Assembly: GCF_024206495.1 (NCBI RefSeq)
Contig: NZ_JAMBPQ010000006.1
Span: forward strand, 1 to 64,000
Source of the DNA: Paraburkholderia sp. CNPSo 3272
GTDB lineage: Bacteria; Pseudomonadota; Gammaproteobacteria; Burkholderiales; Burkholderiaceae
Direction: 5' to 3'
DNA: 64,000 nucleotides
Notes under the pieces: model-generated
What the model was told of the DNA's origin: nothing
The model's database searches: none
What the model saw: only the letters and a program-made list of their open reading frames with translations
Position numbers and translations under genes: made by a program
Part shown: piece after piece, positions 1 to 8,566 of the stretch
Position numbering within the stretch: position 1 is the first letter of the stretch
Layout: every line of letters starts with the position of its first letter

Positions 1-130
1 CAGCCGGACTTTGCCGCCGGTCGAGCCTGCGAGCCTTGATGCGTATTGGGCAGGCACGATAGTTCGGTATCCTCAACGCCGTGCGTTTCGCTCTTGCCAT
101 GGGACCGCGTCTTTCCTATGATCATCAAAC

Positions 131-149
131 GCGAATCACTCTCATTCGC
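131..149. promoter_or_regulatory. Fur-box-like inverted repeat upstream of the siderophore operon
   Basis: Seen: gcgaat-n7-attcgc, a 19-bp dyad in 9-1-9 form with 7 of 9 half-site bases matching, about 90 bp before the first siderophore gene. It matches the classical 19-bp Fur consensus at 11 positions by eye and resembles GC-shifted Fur boxes of Burkholderia and Bordetella. Iron repression of the operon is inferred. Confidence 0.5.
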
Positions 150-238
150 ATCGAAACTCACACGCCCACGCAAACGACTGCGCGGTTGCGTCTCATGAGC
201 CTTCTCGCCGTCTTCGTCCTTCGAAGAGGTAACCCGAC

Positions 239-1627
239 ATGGTCCTTTCCGCTACAGGTGAAAGTTCAATTATGAGTAGAACTAATGTCAAGCCACGTCC
301 GCCCTCGTCCGTGCTCGACTTCGTGGCGATCGGCCTCGGGCCGTTCAATCTGAGTCTCGCCTGTCTGGCCGAGCCGATCCACGACCTGCGCGGCATCTTC
401 CTCGAGCGTAACGAGGACTTCGACTGGCACCCAGGCATGCTGATCGACGACACCACGCTGCAAAATCCGTTTCTGGCCGACCTCGTGAGCCTCGCGGATC
501 CCCAAAGCAAGTTCAGCTTCCTCAATTACTGCAAGCAGGAAGGCAAGCTCTATGCGTATTACATCCGCGAGCGCTTTTATCTGAGCCGCGCCGAATATAA
601 CCGCTACTGCAAATGGGCCATCGGCCAGCTGTCGAGCATCGCGTTCGGCTCGAGCGTGGAGCACGTTGAATACGACGCGCAGCAAGGCCATTACGTGGTG
701 CGTGGGCGGCACGTGCGCACCGGCCAGCCGTTCACGCATCGCGCCGGCCGCCTCGTGATCGGCGTGGGGTCCGTGCCGCAATTGCCGCCATGCTGCGGCG
801 AGCTGCGCGAGCGCTGCATCCATAGTGCGCATTACGTGGCGCGCAAAGCCGAGCTGCAGCAAAAGCGCTCCATCGCCGTGATCGGCAGCGGCCAGAGCGC
901 AGCCGAGATCTTCTACGACCTGCTCAAGGAGAGCGACGAGCACGACTACACGCTCACATGGATCACGCGTTCGCCGCGCTTTTTCCAGATGGAGAACACA
1001 AAGCTCACGCTCGAAATGATCTCGCCCGACTATATCGACTACTTCTACAACCTGCCGGACGGCGTGCGCGAAGAAATCATCGCCAAGCAGGACAGTCTCT
1101 ACAAAGGCGTGAACGCCTCACTCATCAACCAGATCTACGACCTGCTCGACGACCGCCGCAGCCGCGGCAGCAACAGCGCGCGCCTCATCACCAATTCCGA
1201 ACTGAGCGCCTGTCATCACGACCGCGTCGAAGACCGCTTTCACCTGCGCTTCGTGCAGCGCGACGAGGGCGTGCAGTACACCCACGTGACGGACGGCGCG
1301 ATCTTCGCAACCGGCTATGTGCAGAACGTGCCCGGCTTCATCGACGGCATTCGCGCCCGCATCCGCTGGGACGACAAAGGGCGCTACCGGCTCTCGCGCA
1401 ACTATGCGATCGACGTGAGCGGGCGCGAGATCTTCGTGCAGAACGCGGGGCTCTACAGCCACGGCCTGACCAACCCCGACCTCGGCATGAGCTGTTATCG
1501 AAACTCCTGCATTCTGCGCGAGCTAACCGGCGTGGAGCACTACAAGATCGAGCGGCGCATCGCGCTGCAGGACTTCTCGGTGCCCGACACGGAAGCGTTC
1601 GTAAAGATACCGATGGAGGCGCAATGA
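239..1627 (+). CDS. alcA: Lysine/ornithine/putrescine N-monooxygenase (siderophore N-hydroxylase, AlcA/IucD family)
   Basis: This FAD- and NADPH-dependent enzyme N-hydroxylates a diamine, the first step of hydroxamate siderophore assembly. The 462-residue length is normal for the family. The FAD motif IGLGPFNL lies near residues 31-38, the NADPH motif VIGSGQSAAE near 214-223, and the ATGY motif near 357. AGAGG sits about 10 bases before this ATG; a second ATG at 272, preceded by GGTGAAAG, would also leave the FAD domain whole. The stop overlaps the next start (ATGA). Synteny with the Bordetella alc genes suggests putrescine as substrate, but sequence alone does not separate putrescine from ornithine, lysine or cadaverine. 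Confidence 0.88.
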   Translation: MVLSATGESSIMSRTNVKPRPPSSVLDFVAIGLGPFNLSLACLAEPIHDLRGIFLERNEDFDWHPGMLIDDTTLQNPFLADLVSLADPQSKFSFLNYCKQEGKLYAYYIRERFYLSRAEYNRYCKWAIGQLSSIAFGSSVEHVEYDAQQGHYVVRGRHVRTGQPFTHRAGRLVIGVGSVPQLPPCCGELRERCIHSAHYVARKAELQQKRSIAVIGSGQSAAEIFYDLLKESDEHDYTLTWITRSPRFFQMENTKLTLEMISPDYIDYFYNLPDGVREEIIAKQDSLYKGVNASLINQIYDLLDDRRSRGSNSARLITNSELSACHHDRVEDRFHLRFVQRDEGVQYTHVTDGAIFATGYVQNVPGFIDGIRARIRWDDKGRYRLSRNYAIDVSGREIFVQNAGLYSHGLTNPDLGMSCYRNSCILRELTGVEHYKIERRIALQDFSVPDTEAFVKIPMEAQ

Positions 1628-2847
1628 AGCTGCGCAGCACGATCATCCTGATGACGACCTTCGCCGTCGTCAGCGATGCGATCCTGATTCCGTTCTACCC
1701 GCAGTTCTTCGCCGCGCGCTATGGCGTGACGAGCCCCGTGCACGCGGGCGCCTACGTGGCGTTCATCTCCATTGTCGTGATGCTCACGCTGCCGCTTTGG
1801 GCGCGCATTGCGAAGCGGCTCGACGCCATGCATCTGCTCGTTTATACGCAGTGCGCAGCGGGCGTGCTTTCGGTCGCGAGCTATTTCGCGTCGACGGTGC
1901 CGCTCTTCTGGGTACTCTCGCTCGCGATGTTCATGTGCAAAAGCAGCTATTTGCTGATGTACCCGTACATGATGCGCCTCGAAGCGAAAGAATCGCATGC
2001 GCGTACCATCGGCGTGCTTTCCGTGGTGGTGCACTTCGGCGCGATTGCGGGCGCGGTGGCGGGCGGCTTCGTCATGCAGGTCTGGGACGCCCATCACTGC
2101 ATCTTCGCGATGGCCGCCGGCGACTTCGTGCAGATGGCAATCTGCCTTGCGCTGATCCGCACGCACCGCATTGCGCGGCGCTGCCGGTTTGCGGACTCTG
2201 CCGATAAAGCACAGGCCAAGCCGGGGCTGCGTGCGCGCATGCCGATCCTGCGCCTCGCCCTGCTCATGCTCGCGTTCGACTTCTGCGTCTATCTCATCCG
2301 CCCGTTCATGGCGTCGTACTGGCAAGCGGTCACCCACGCGCCCGGCGAACTGGTTCCGGGACTCGTGTTCGCCATTCCGGGCATCGTCGCGCTCGTCGCG
2401 CTGCGCCTGAACAAGCGCCTCGCCACCCAGGGCAAGCGTGTGCCCGACCACATGCTCGCGAACCTGCTGCTGTGCACCGCCGGCATGCTGCTGCAAGGCG
2501 TGGAAGCGCCGCTGTGGATCGTCGTGGGCCGCGTGATATTCGGCTGGGCGCTGTTCCAGATCGTCGTGAAGCTCGACGTGACGATGTTCGCACTGAGCAC
2601 GCCCGCCACCTATGCCGCCGATTACAGCGTCATCAACTTCTTCCAGAACCTTGGCGTGCTACTCGCCTCGTTCGCGGCCGGCGCCATTGTCGACGACGCG
2701 GGCTTGCGTGCGCCGTTCTTCGCGGCGTCCGTGGGCCTCGTTTCCACGGCGCTCGCGAGCGTCTGGCTGCTCGCCCGGCCGCGTGCCCAGGACGCCGTCC
2801 TTTCCAACCCGATTGCCGAAACAGGAGTCACCGCCCGTGCGAACTGA
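1624..2847 (+). CDS. MFS transporter, probable siderophore exporter
   Basis: A 407-residue major facilitator protein with about 12 hydrophobic segments. The start is the ATG of an ATGA overlap with the hydroxylase stop; a much longer reading frame upstream is only the other frame of that gene. An MFS pump placed between siderophore biosynthesis genes and translationally coupled to them is best read as the siderophore exporter, as AlcS is for alcaligin in Bordetella. Export of the siderophore is inferred from position; the family assignment rests on the hydrophobic pattern. Confidence 0.8.
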   Translation: MKLRSTIILMTTFAVVSDAILIPFYPQFFAARYGVTSPVHAGAYVAFISIVVMLTLPLWARIAKRLDAMHLLVYTQCAAGVLSVASYFASTVPLFWVLSLAMFMCKSSYLLMYPYMMRLEAKESHARTIGVLSVVVHFGAIAGAVAGGFVMQVWDAHHCIFAMAAGDFVQMAICLALIRTHRIARRCRFADSADKAQAKPGLRARMPILRLALLMLAFDFCVYLIRPFMASYWQAVTHAPGELVPGLVFAIPGIVALVALRLNKRLATQGKRVPDHMLANLLLCTAGMLLQGVEAPLWIVVGRVIFGWALFQIVVKLDVTMFALSTPATYAADYSVINFFQNLGVLLASFAAGAIVDDAGLRAPFFAASVGLVSTALASVWLLARPRAQDAVLSNPIAETGVTARAN

Positions 2848-3436
2848 AATCGCTGCCGACGAAATCGCGCCGCGCCGTGTCCCGGCTGCACGCATGGCCA
2901 CGCCCGACGCCTTTCACATCCGCCCGCTCGACGCACAACGCGACGCGCCCACGCTGCACCGCTGGTTCATCGAAGAACGCGCCGCGTTCTGGAACATGCG
3001 CGACAAGAGCGTGGCGGACGTGGCCGCGTTCTATCAGGCGATAGAGGACTCGGGGCACGCGCGAGCCTGGCTGGGCTTGCAGGATGGCGTACCTGCCTTC
3101 CTCTTCGAAAGCTACGACCCGGCTCACGAAGAGATCGGCGAGCACTACGACGTGTGCACGGGCGATCTCGGCATGCATCTGTTCGTCGGGCCCGCTGTCA
3201 GGAAGACTTCTGGCTATACGCGCCACGTGTTCGAAGCGCTCATGGCGTTCCTGTTCGAGCGCCTTCGCGCGCAACGCGTCGTCGTCGAGCCGGATGCGCG
3301 CAACGCACGCATACACGCCCTGAATCGCGCGATGGGCTTCGTGTATACGAAGGACGTCGCGTTTCGCGAGAAGACCGCCTCGCTCGCGTTCTGCACCCGA
3401 GCCGATTTTTACGCTGCCATTACGCAGGATCACTAA
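2837..3436 (+). CDS. alcB: GNAT-family siderophore N-acyltransferase (AlcB/IucB/RhbD type)
   Basis: Transfers an acyl group, succinyl in the alcaligin pathway, from CoA to the hydroxylamine made by the monooxygenase. About 199 residues. The GNAT core begins near FHIRPLD (about residue 27) and contains TGDLGMHLFVG and a C-terminal VVEPDARNARIHALNRAMGF segment typical of IucB-like acetyltransferases. GTG at 2837 is chosen because AGGAG lies 9 bases upstream and it overlaps the MFS stop by 11 bases; ATG at 2894 is the alternative. It lies directly before the NIS synthetase, as alcB does before alcC. The acyl donor cannot be told from the sequence. Confidence 0.83.
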   Translation: MRTEIAADEIAPRRVPAARMATPDAFHIRPLDAQRDAPTLHRWFIEERAAFWNMRDKSVADVAAFYQAIEDSGHARAWLGLQDGVPAFLFESYDPAHEEIGEHYDVCTGDLGMHLFVGPAVRKTSGYTRHVFEALMAFLFERLRAQRVVVEPDARNARIHALNRAMGFVYTKDVAFREKTASLAFCTRADFYAAITQDH

Positions 3437-3457
3437 ATTCCATAAGGACATCGCATC

Positions 3458-5350
3458 ATGAATCACGTCGCAACCCAGGCTTCCATGCAACACGTTCTCG
3501 TCACGCCGCACGAGGCTGCCGCCCACCTCGCGCCAGAAGTGTGGCAGCGAGCGAACCGGATGCTGCTGCGCAAGGCCATTGCCGAGTACGCGCACGAGCT
3601 GATCGTCGAGCCACAGCGTGTGGGCGATGCGCCCGGCGAGCACTACGCGCGCTATGCGCTCGAATCCGACGACGGCACCCGCGTCTACACGTTCGATGCG
3701 CGCCTGCTCGCGCTGCGCCACTGGAGCATTCGCCCCGAAACCATCGTGTGCTCGCAGGACGGGGCGCCGCAACCGCTCGACGCGCTGGCCTTCATCCTCG
3801 ACGTGAAAGCGCGGCTTGGCATCAAGGAGGAAATGCTGCCCATTTACCTCGACGAAATCAGCAGCACGCTGTATGGCGCGGCCTACAAAGCGGTGAAAGA
3901 CGGCCCGGACACGGCCGCACTCCTCGACGCCGATTTCCAGGCGATCGAAACCGCGATGAGCGAGGGCCATCCGGGCTTCGTCGCCAACAACGGCAGGCTC
4001 GGGTTCGACGCGGGCGACTATCGCGCGTTCGCGCCCGAGGCGGGCTCGCCGCTGCAGATCGTCTGGCTCGCCGTGCACAAGGAGAACGCGGCGTTCCACA
4101 GTTCAGCCGACCTCGACTACGAACAGCTCATGGAAGAAGAACTGGGCGTGGAGACTATCGTGCGCTTTCGCTCGATCGTCGAAGCGCGCGGCGCGGACTT
4201 GGCCGACTATCGGCTAATGCCGGCGCACCCGTGGCAGTGGTTCAACAAACTCTCGATCGCGTTTGCGAGCTACGTCGCGACCGACCGCATCATTTGTCTC
4301 GGCTTCGGCGAGGACCGTTATCAGGCCCAGCAGTCGATCCGCACGTTCTTCAATCTCTCGGACCGCTCGAAACGCTATGTGAAGACGTCGCTCTCGATCC
4401 TCAACATGGGCTTCATGCGCGGACTCTCGCCGTACTACATGTCCGGCACACCCGCCATCAACGACTTCATCAAAGGCCTCGTGGCTAGCGATTCGTATCT
4501 GCAGAGCAAAGGGTTCACCATCCTGCGCGAAGTCGCGTCCATCGGCTTTCGCAATCGCTATTACGAAGCGGCCGTCCAGGCGGATAGCCCCTACAAGAAG
4601 ATGTTTTCGGCGCTCTGGCGCGAGAATCCGCTCAGCCTCGCGGGAGACGGCCAGCGGCTCATGACTATGGCCGCGCTGCTGCATACGGACCGCCATGGCG
4701 AGGCGCTGCTGCCCGCGCTGATCGGGGCTTCGGGACTCACGGCGCAAGCCTGGCTCGAACGCTACATGGAGGCGTATCTGGCGCCCCTCGTCCATTGCTT
4801 CTACGCACACGATCTCGTGTTCATGCCGCACGGCGAGAATCTCATCCTCGTGCTCGAAAATCATGTGCCTGTGCGCGCGATCATGAAGGACATCGCGGAA
4901 GAATCCGCCATCCTCAACAAGGACGCGCGGCTTCCGGAAAACGTCAAGCGCCTCGCCGTGGACGTGCCCGAGCGCGTCAAGCTGCTCGCGATCTTCATCG
5001 ACGTGTTCGACGGCTTCTTCCGCTACATGAATCAGATACTCGTCGAGCACGATTGCTGCACGGAAGACGTGTTCTGGAACACGGTGGCGCGCTGCGTCGG
5101 GCGCTATCAGGACGAGCACCCGCAACTCGCGCGCAAATACGCCGAATATGACCTCTTCGCGCCCGAGTTCCTGCACTCGTGCCTGAACCGCCTGCAACTC
5201 GGCAACAACCTGCAGATGGTCAATCTCGCCGATCCCGCGGGCAATCTGAAGATGGCGGGCAATCTGCAGAACCCGCTGGCGGGCAGGCGCGGCGTGCCGC
5301 GAGACGCCGCGCAGGCTAGTGGCATGAGCGCCGAAGCGGTCGCGGCGTAA
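3458..5350 (+). CDS. alcC: NRPS-independent siderophore synthetase, IucA/IucC family (AlcC-like, type C)
   Basis: ATP-dependent synthetase that joins N-hydroxy-N-acyl-diamine units by amide bonds and can macrocyclise them. 630 residues, full family length. Visible family motifs are EGHPGF near residue 168, HPWQW near 257, RTFFNLSDRSKRYVKTSLS near 291-309, and the ATP/active-site block MPHGENLILVLENH near 456-469; a FhuF-like C-terminal region follows. AAGGA precedes the ATG. Because it is the only NIS synthetase in the cluster, with an AlcE-like oxygenase downstream, a dihydroxamate macrocycle of the alcaligin/putrebactin/bisucaberin type fits better than aerobactin, which needs two synthetases. 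The product is inferred. Confidence 0.9.
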   Translation: MNHVATQASMQHVLVTPHEAAAHLAPEVWQRANRMLLRKAIAEYAHELIVEPQRVGDAPGEHYARYALESDDGTRVYTFDARLLALRHWSIRPETIVCSQDGAPQPLDALAFILDVKARLGIKEEMLPIYLDEISSTLYGAAYKAVKDGPDTAALLDADFQAIETAMSEGHPGFVANNGRLGFDAGDYRAFAPEAGSPLQIVWLAVHKENAAFHSSADLDYEQLMEEELGVETIVRFRSIVEARGADLADYRLMPAHPWQWFNKLSIAFASYVATDRIICLGFGEDRYQAQQSIRTFFNLSDRSKRYVKTSLSILNMGFMRGLSPYYMSGTPAINDFIKGLVASDSYLQSKGFTILREVASIGFRNRYYEAAVQADSPYKKMFSALWRENPLSLAGDGQRLMTMAALLHTDRHGEALLPALIGASGLTAQAWLERYMEAYLAPLVHCFYAHDLVFMPHGENLILVLENHVPVRAIMKDIAEESAILNKDARLPENVKRLAVDVPERVKLLAIFIDVFDGFFRYMNQILVEHDCCTEDVFWNTVARCVGRYQDEHPQLARKYAEYDLFAPEFLHSCLNRLQLGNNLQMVNLADPAGNLKMAGNLQNPLAGRRGVPRDAAQASGMSAEAVAA

Positions 5351-5352
5351 GC

Positions 5353-6123
5353 ATGGCGGGGAACCGCGCGCTCGACGACATGCTGCGGCTCGCCGCGCGG
5401 CTCGTGCCTGGGTTGCAGGGCGTTGTAGCAGCGCGCCCCGCCCAAGGCATCGTGCATACGCGCCCGGCGCCCAACGGCGACGCCAATCGCGCTGCGCTCG
5501 ATGCGCTCCTTGCCTTCTGGTCGCGCACCTACCCCGAAGCGGGGCGCCCCTATTGGTCGTCGCGCTGCTGGGGCATCCTGATCTGGCAACCGCTCTACTT
5601 GAGCGTGATCGGGGTGCATGCGGCAGGCCTGTCGCTGTCGCTTGCGGACATCGCGCAGCCCATTGCCGAGGGCTGGACCCGCGAAGTCCGCATACGCGAT
5701 CACGAACCGGCGCATGGCGACACGCACGCGTTGATCGCGCACGCTGCATGCGAAATCGTCTCGTGCTGCGAGCAAATGCACGACGAGCTGATGCCGGTGA
5801 TCCGCCTGAATCCGGCAGCAGCGCGCGGCACGCAAGCCGACGTGGTGCTCGCGGCACTGCTTGCGGCACGCAAGGCGCGTCCCGAATGGAGCGACGCACA
5901 GGTCGAGGCGCATGGCCGGCAGTGGCTCGCAGCGCTCGGCCTGCAAGGCTGCTCAGGCTATTTCCCGTTTTCGCGCGCGGACGGCGAAAAAGCGCTCGCG
6001 CTGGAGCGCCGCACCTGCTGCTACCACTATCGCCGCCGCGACGGCGAACTCTGCAGCACCTGCCCGCGGCTCGCAAAGCATGAACGCATCGTGCGCCTGA
6101 ACGCGCAACACGAAACAGGATGA
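5353..6123 (+). CDS. fhuF: FhuF-like siderophore-iron reductase
   Basis: 256 residues. The C-terminus carries the FhuF [2Fe-2S] signature: Cys222, Cys223, Cys234 and Cys237 in the pattern CC-x10-C-x2-C, inside CCYHYRRRDGELCSTCPR. FhuF proteins reduce ferric hydroxamates in the cytoplasm to release iron. The ATG is two bases after the synthetase stop and has no good Shine-Dalgarno, so translation is probably coupled. The gene occupies the place of alcD in the Bordetella alcaligin operon. The family call is secure; ferric-siderophore reduction is known for the family and is inferred here. Confidence 0.85.
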   Translation: MAGNRALDDMLRLAARLVPGLQGVVAARPAQGIVHTRPAPNGDANRAALDALLAFWSRTYPEAGRPYWSSRCWGILIWQPLYLSVIGVHAAGLSLSLADIAQPIAEGWTREVRIRDHEPAHGDTHALIAHAACEIVSCCEQMHDELMPVIRLNPAAARGTQADVVLAALLAARKARPEWSDAQVEAHGRQWLAALGLQGCSGYFPFSRADGEKALALERRTCCYHYRRRDGELCSTCPRLAKHERIVRLNAQHETG

Positions 6124-6132
6124 ACCCGATCG

Positions 6133-7308
6133 ATGAACGATATCAGTGACCTCGCGCATCTCGCGCTGCCGCCCGATACAGAGGAAGCGCACGTGCAATT
6201 GCCCGCGAGCGCCTATTTCGACGAGGCGCTGTTCGAGCGCGAGATGGCGCGTATCTTCGTGCACTCGGCGCTATACGTGGGCCACGAACAGTCGGTGCCC
6301 GAGCGCGGCGACTGGCGGCACCTGCCGCAGGACGAAGGCGGCCGCGTGCTGGTGCGCGGCGAGCACGGCGTGCAATTGCTCTCGAACGTCTGCCGCCATC
6401 GACAGGCGCTCATGCTGGGTGGCATGGCCGGGAAAGTCGCTGCGAGCAGCGGTCTCACTGCGCAAGGCAATCTCGCGGCGAGCGGCGGCAACATCGTGTG
6501 CCCCTTGCATCGCTGGACGTATGCCCCTGGCGGCGAACTGATCGGCGCGCCCGAGTTCGAGCGCAAACCGTGCCGCAATCTCGAACGTTTCGACCTGCGA
6601 AATTGCCATGGCCTGCTCTACGAAGGGCCACGCGAGCCTGCGCGCGACATGGCGCGCGTGTTCGCCCGGCCCGAGTTCGACTTCTCTGGGTACGTACTCG
6701 ATCACGTCGAAACGCATACCTGCCGGTACAACTGGAAGACCTTTATCGAAGTCTACCTGGAGGATTATCACGTCGCGCCATTCCACCCAGGCCACGGGCG
6801 CTTCGTGACCTGCGAAACGCTCGACTGGGAATTCGCCGAGACGTACAGCATGCAGCGCGTGGGCGTGCACACCGCGCTTGCGCAGCCGGGTTCGGAAATC
6901 TATCGCGCGTGGCACGATCGTTTGCTCGATTATCGCGGCGGCGAGGCGCCCGAATTCGGCGCCATCTGGCTCGCGTATTTCCCCACGCAGATGATCGAGC
7001 TATATCCGCACGTGCTCGTGGTTTCGACGCTCTATCCGAAGAGCCCGCAGGAAACGCTCAACGTGGTGGAGTTCCACTACCCGGAAGAAATCGCGGCATT
7101 CGAGCGCGAGTTCATCGACGCGCAGCGCGCCGCGTATCTGGAGACGATGATCGAGGACGACGAGATCGCGGAGCGCATGGACGCGGGACGACTGCGGCTG
7201 CGCCGGCGCGGCATCAGCGACGCCGGGCCGTATCAGTCGCCGCTCGAAGACGGCATGCGCCATTTCCATGCGTGGTATCGGCGCGCCCTCGCGGGACCGC
7301 TCGAGTGA
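6133..7308 (+). CDS. alcE: Rieske [2Fe-2S] aromatic-ring-hydroxylating-type oxygenase, AlcE-like
   Basis: 391 residues. An N-terminal Rieske domain has Cys87-x-His89 and Cys123-x2-His126; a C-terminal mononuclear-iron domain contains EVYLEDYHVAPFHPGH with the usual Asp and two His ligands. In Bordetella, AlcE is the Rieske oxygenase of alcaligin synthesis, thought to C-hydroxylate the putrescine backbone, and this gene ends the same kind of operon. The stretch between the two Rieske ligand pairs is 33 residues, longer than the roughly 16-20 common in this family, and rich in Gly and Ala. No reductase partner is nearby. The substrate is inferred from synteny. Confidence 0.83.
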   Translation: MNDISDLAHLALPPDTEEAHVQLPASAYFDEALFEREMARIFVHSALYVGHEQSVPERGDWRHLPQDEGGRVLVRGEHGVQLLSNVCRHRQALMLGGMAGKVAASSGLTAQGNLAASGGNIVCPLHRWTYAPGGELIGAPEFERKPCRNLERFDLRNCHGLLYEGPREPARDMARVFARPEFDFSGYVLDHVETHTCRYNWKTFIEVYLEDYHVAPFHPGHGRFVTCETLDWEFAETYSMQRVGVHTALAQPGSEIYRAWHDRLLDYRGGEAPEFGAIWLAYFPTQMIELYPHVLVVSTLYPKSPQETLNVVEFHYPEEIAAFEREFIDAQRAAYLETMIEDDEIAERMDAGRLRLRRRGISDAGPYQSPLEDGMRHFHAWYRRALAGPLE

Positions 7309-7313
7309 GCCAT

Positions 7314-7342
7314 GCGAAACCGCGCAAGGCAGGCGGTTTCGC
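7314..7342. terminator. Perfect 10-bp hairpin between convergent genes
   Basis: GCGAAACCGC, a 9-base loop, then GCGGTTTCGC. It begins 5 bases after the siderophore operon stop and lies before the end of the convergent ene-reductase gene. No U-tract follows on either strand, so factor-independent termination is uncertain; a bidirectional terminator or 3'-end stabiliser is likely. Confidence 0.55.
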
Positions 7343-7387
7343 ATTGGCGCGGCGCATGCAACGCACGCCCCGCGCCTTCTCGTTACG

Positions 7388-8461
7388 TCAGGCGTTAGCC
7401 ACTTCGCTCAGGCTCGGGTAGTCCGTATAGCCTTGCGCGGCGCCCCCAAAGAAGCCGTTGCGATCCGCCGCGTTCATCGCCGCATTGCGCTGCAGGCGGG
7501 TGACGAAATCGGGATTCGCCAGCACCATCTGACCGTAGGACTCCAAAGCTGCCAGCCCCGTGGCCACGTCTGCGCCAATCTGTTCGCGCGGGCGGCCAGC
7601 CCGGTTCACGATCAATGCGCCCTTCCACAGCTTGCGAATCTCACCCAGCAGCGCCTCGTCGCCCTGATGCGCGATGTGCAGATAGGCGAGGCCCAACTTG
7701 TCGAGTTCGGCCACCAGATAGTGATAAAGATCGGGGCCTTGCGCGCCTTCGTCGATGCCCCACAGCGTCGTGCCCGGCGAGAGCCGGATGGCCGTGCGGT
7801 CCGCGCCGATTTCCCCGGCAATGGCGGCCGCGACTTCGAGCGCAAATCGTGCGCGGTTTTCGATCGGGCCACCGTATTCGTCGGTGCGCGTATTGGCGCT
7901 CGGCGCGAAGAACTGCTGAACCAGATAGGCATTCGCGCCGTGGATTTCGACACCGTCCGCGCCGGCATCAACGGCGCGGCGGGCCGCGGTGCGGAAGTCC
8001 TGGACGGTGCGGCGGATTTCCTCGGTGGTCAAGGCACGCGGCACGGGAATGTCCTGCATGCCGCTGGCCGTGAACATGGCCGTGCCCGGCGCGATGGCGG
8101 AAGGCGCGACGCCCACGCTGTGGTGCCGCGTATTGTCGGGATGCGACATGCGCCCGGCGTGCATGAGCTGGATGAAGAGATGGCCGCCTCTCGCATGCAC
8201 GGCCGAGGTGACTTTTTTCCATCCGGCGACATGCGCGTCGTTATAAATGCCCGGGGTCGTAATGTAGCCCTGGCCCTCTTCCGAAGGCTGCGTGCCTTCG
8301 GTGACGATCAAGCCAACGCTCGCGCGCTGGGCGTAGTATTCGGCGGCCAATTCGCCGGGCGTGCCGTCGGCCAGCGCGCGCGAACGGGTCATGGGCGCCA
8401 TGACCAGACGGTTTGACAGCGTGTAACGTCCAACGCGTACGGATTCGAAAAGCTTGCTCAT
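7388..8461 (-). CDS. nemA: Alkene reductase, Old Yellow Enzyme family (NemA-like)
   Basis: 357-residue FMN-dependent TIM-barrel enzyme that reduces activated C=C bonds, nitro-esters and N-ethylmaleimide with NADPH. It opens with LFESVRVGRYTLSNRLVMAPMTRSRA, shortened here to the FMN-binding part NRLVMAPMTR, and has HxxN ligands in VEIHGANAYL and the sequence SPGTTLWG. GAGGTGAG precedes the ATG. It is divergent from a LysR gene that probably controls it, as in many OYE/LysR pairs answering electrophile stress. The physiological substrate is unknown. Confidence 0.9.
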   Translation of the reverse strand: MSKLFESVRVGRYTLSNRLVMAPMTRSRALADGTPGELAAEYYAQRASVGLIVTEGTQPSEEGQGYITTPGIYNDAHVAGWKKVTSAVHARGGHLFIQLMHAGRMSHPDNTRHHSVGVAPSAIAPGTAMFTASGMQDIPVPRALTTEEIRRTVQDFRTAARRAVDAGADGVEIHGANAYLVQQFFAPSANTRTDEYGGPIENRARFALEVAAAIAGEIGADRTAIRLSPGTTLWGIDEGAQGPDLYHYLVAELDKLGLAYLHIAHQGDEALLGEIRKLWKGALIVNRAGRPREQIGADVATGLAALESYGQMVLANPDFVTRLQRNAAMNAADRNGFFGGAAQGYTDYPSLSEVANA

Positions 8462-8534
8462 GATGACTCACCTCGACTGGTTTGGATGGGTGCATCGTCG
8501 CCTGCTTCACGATTGGGATAAATATGGTAATTTG

Positions 8535-8549
8535 GATATCATTGATCCG
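8535..8549. promoter_or_regulatory. Putative LysR operator in the ene-reductase/LysR divergent region
   Basis: GGAT-n7-ATCC dyad, with the smaller dyad ATCATTGAT inside it, located 18 bases before the LysR start and between the two divergent genes. The position fits a LysR binding site; binding is inferred. Confidence 0.35.
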
Positions 8550-8566
8550 TTGATGGAGCAGTCGAG

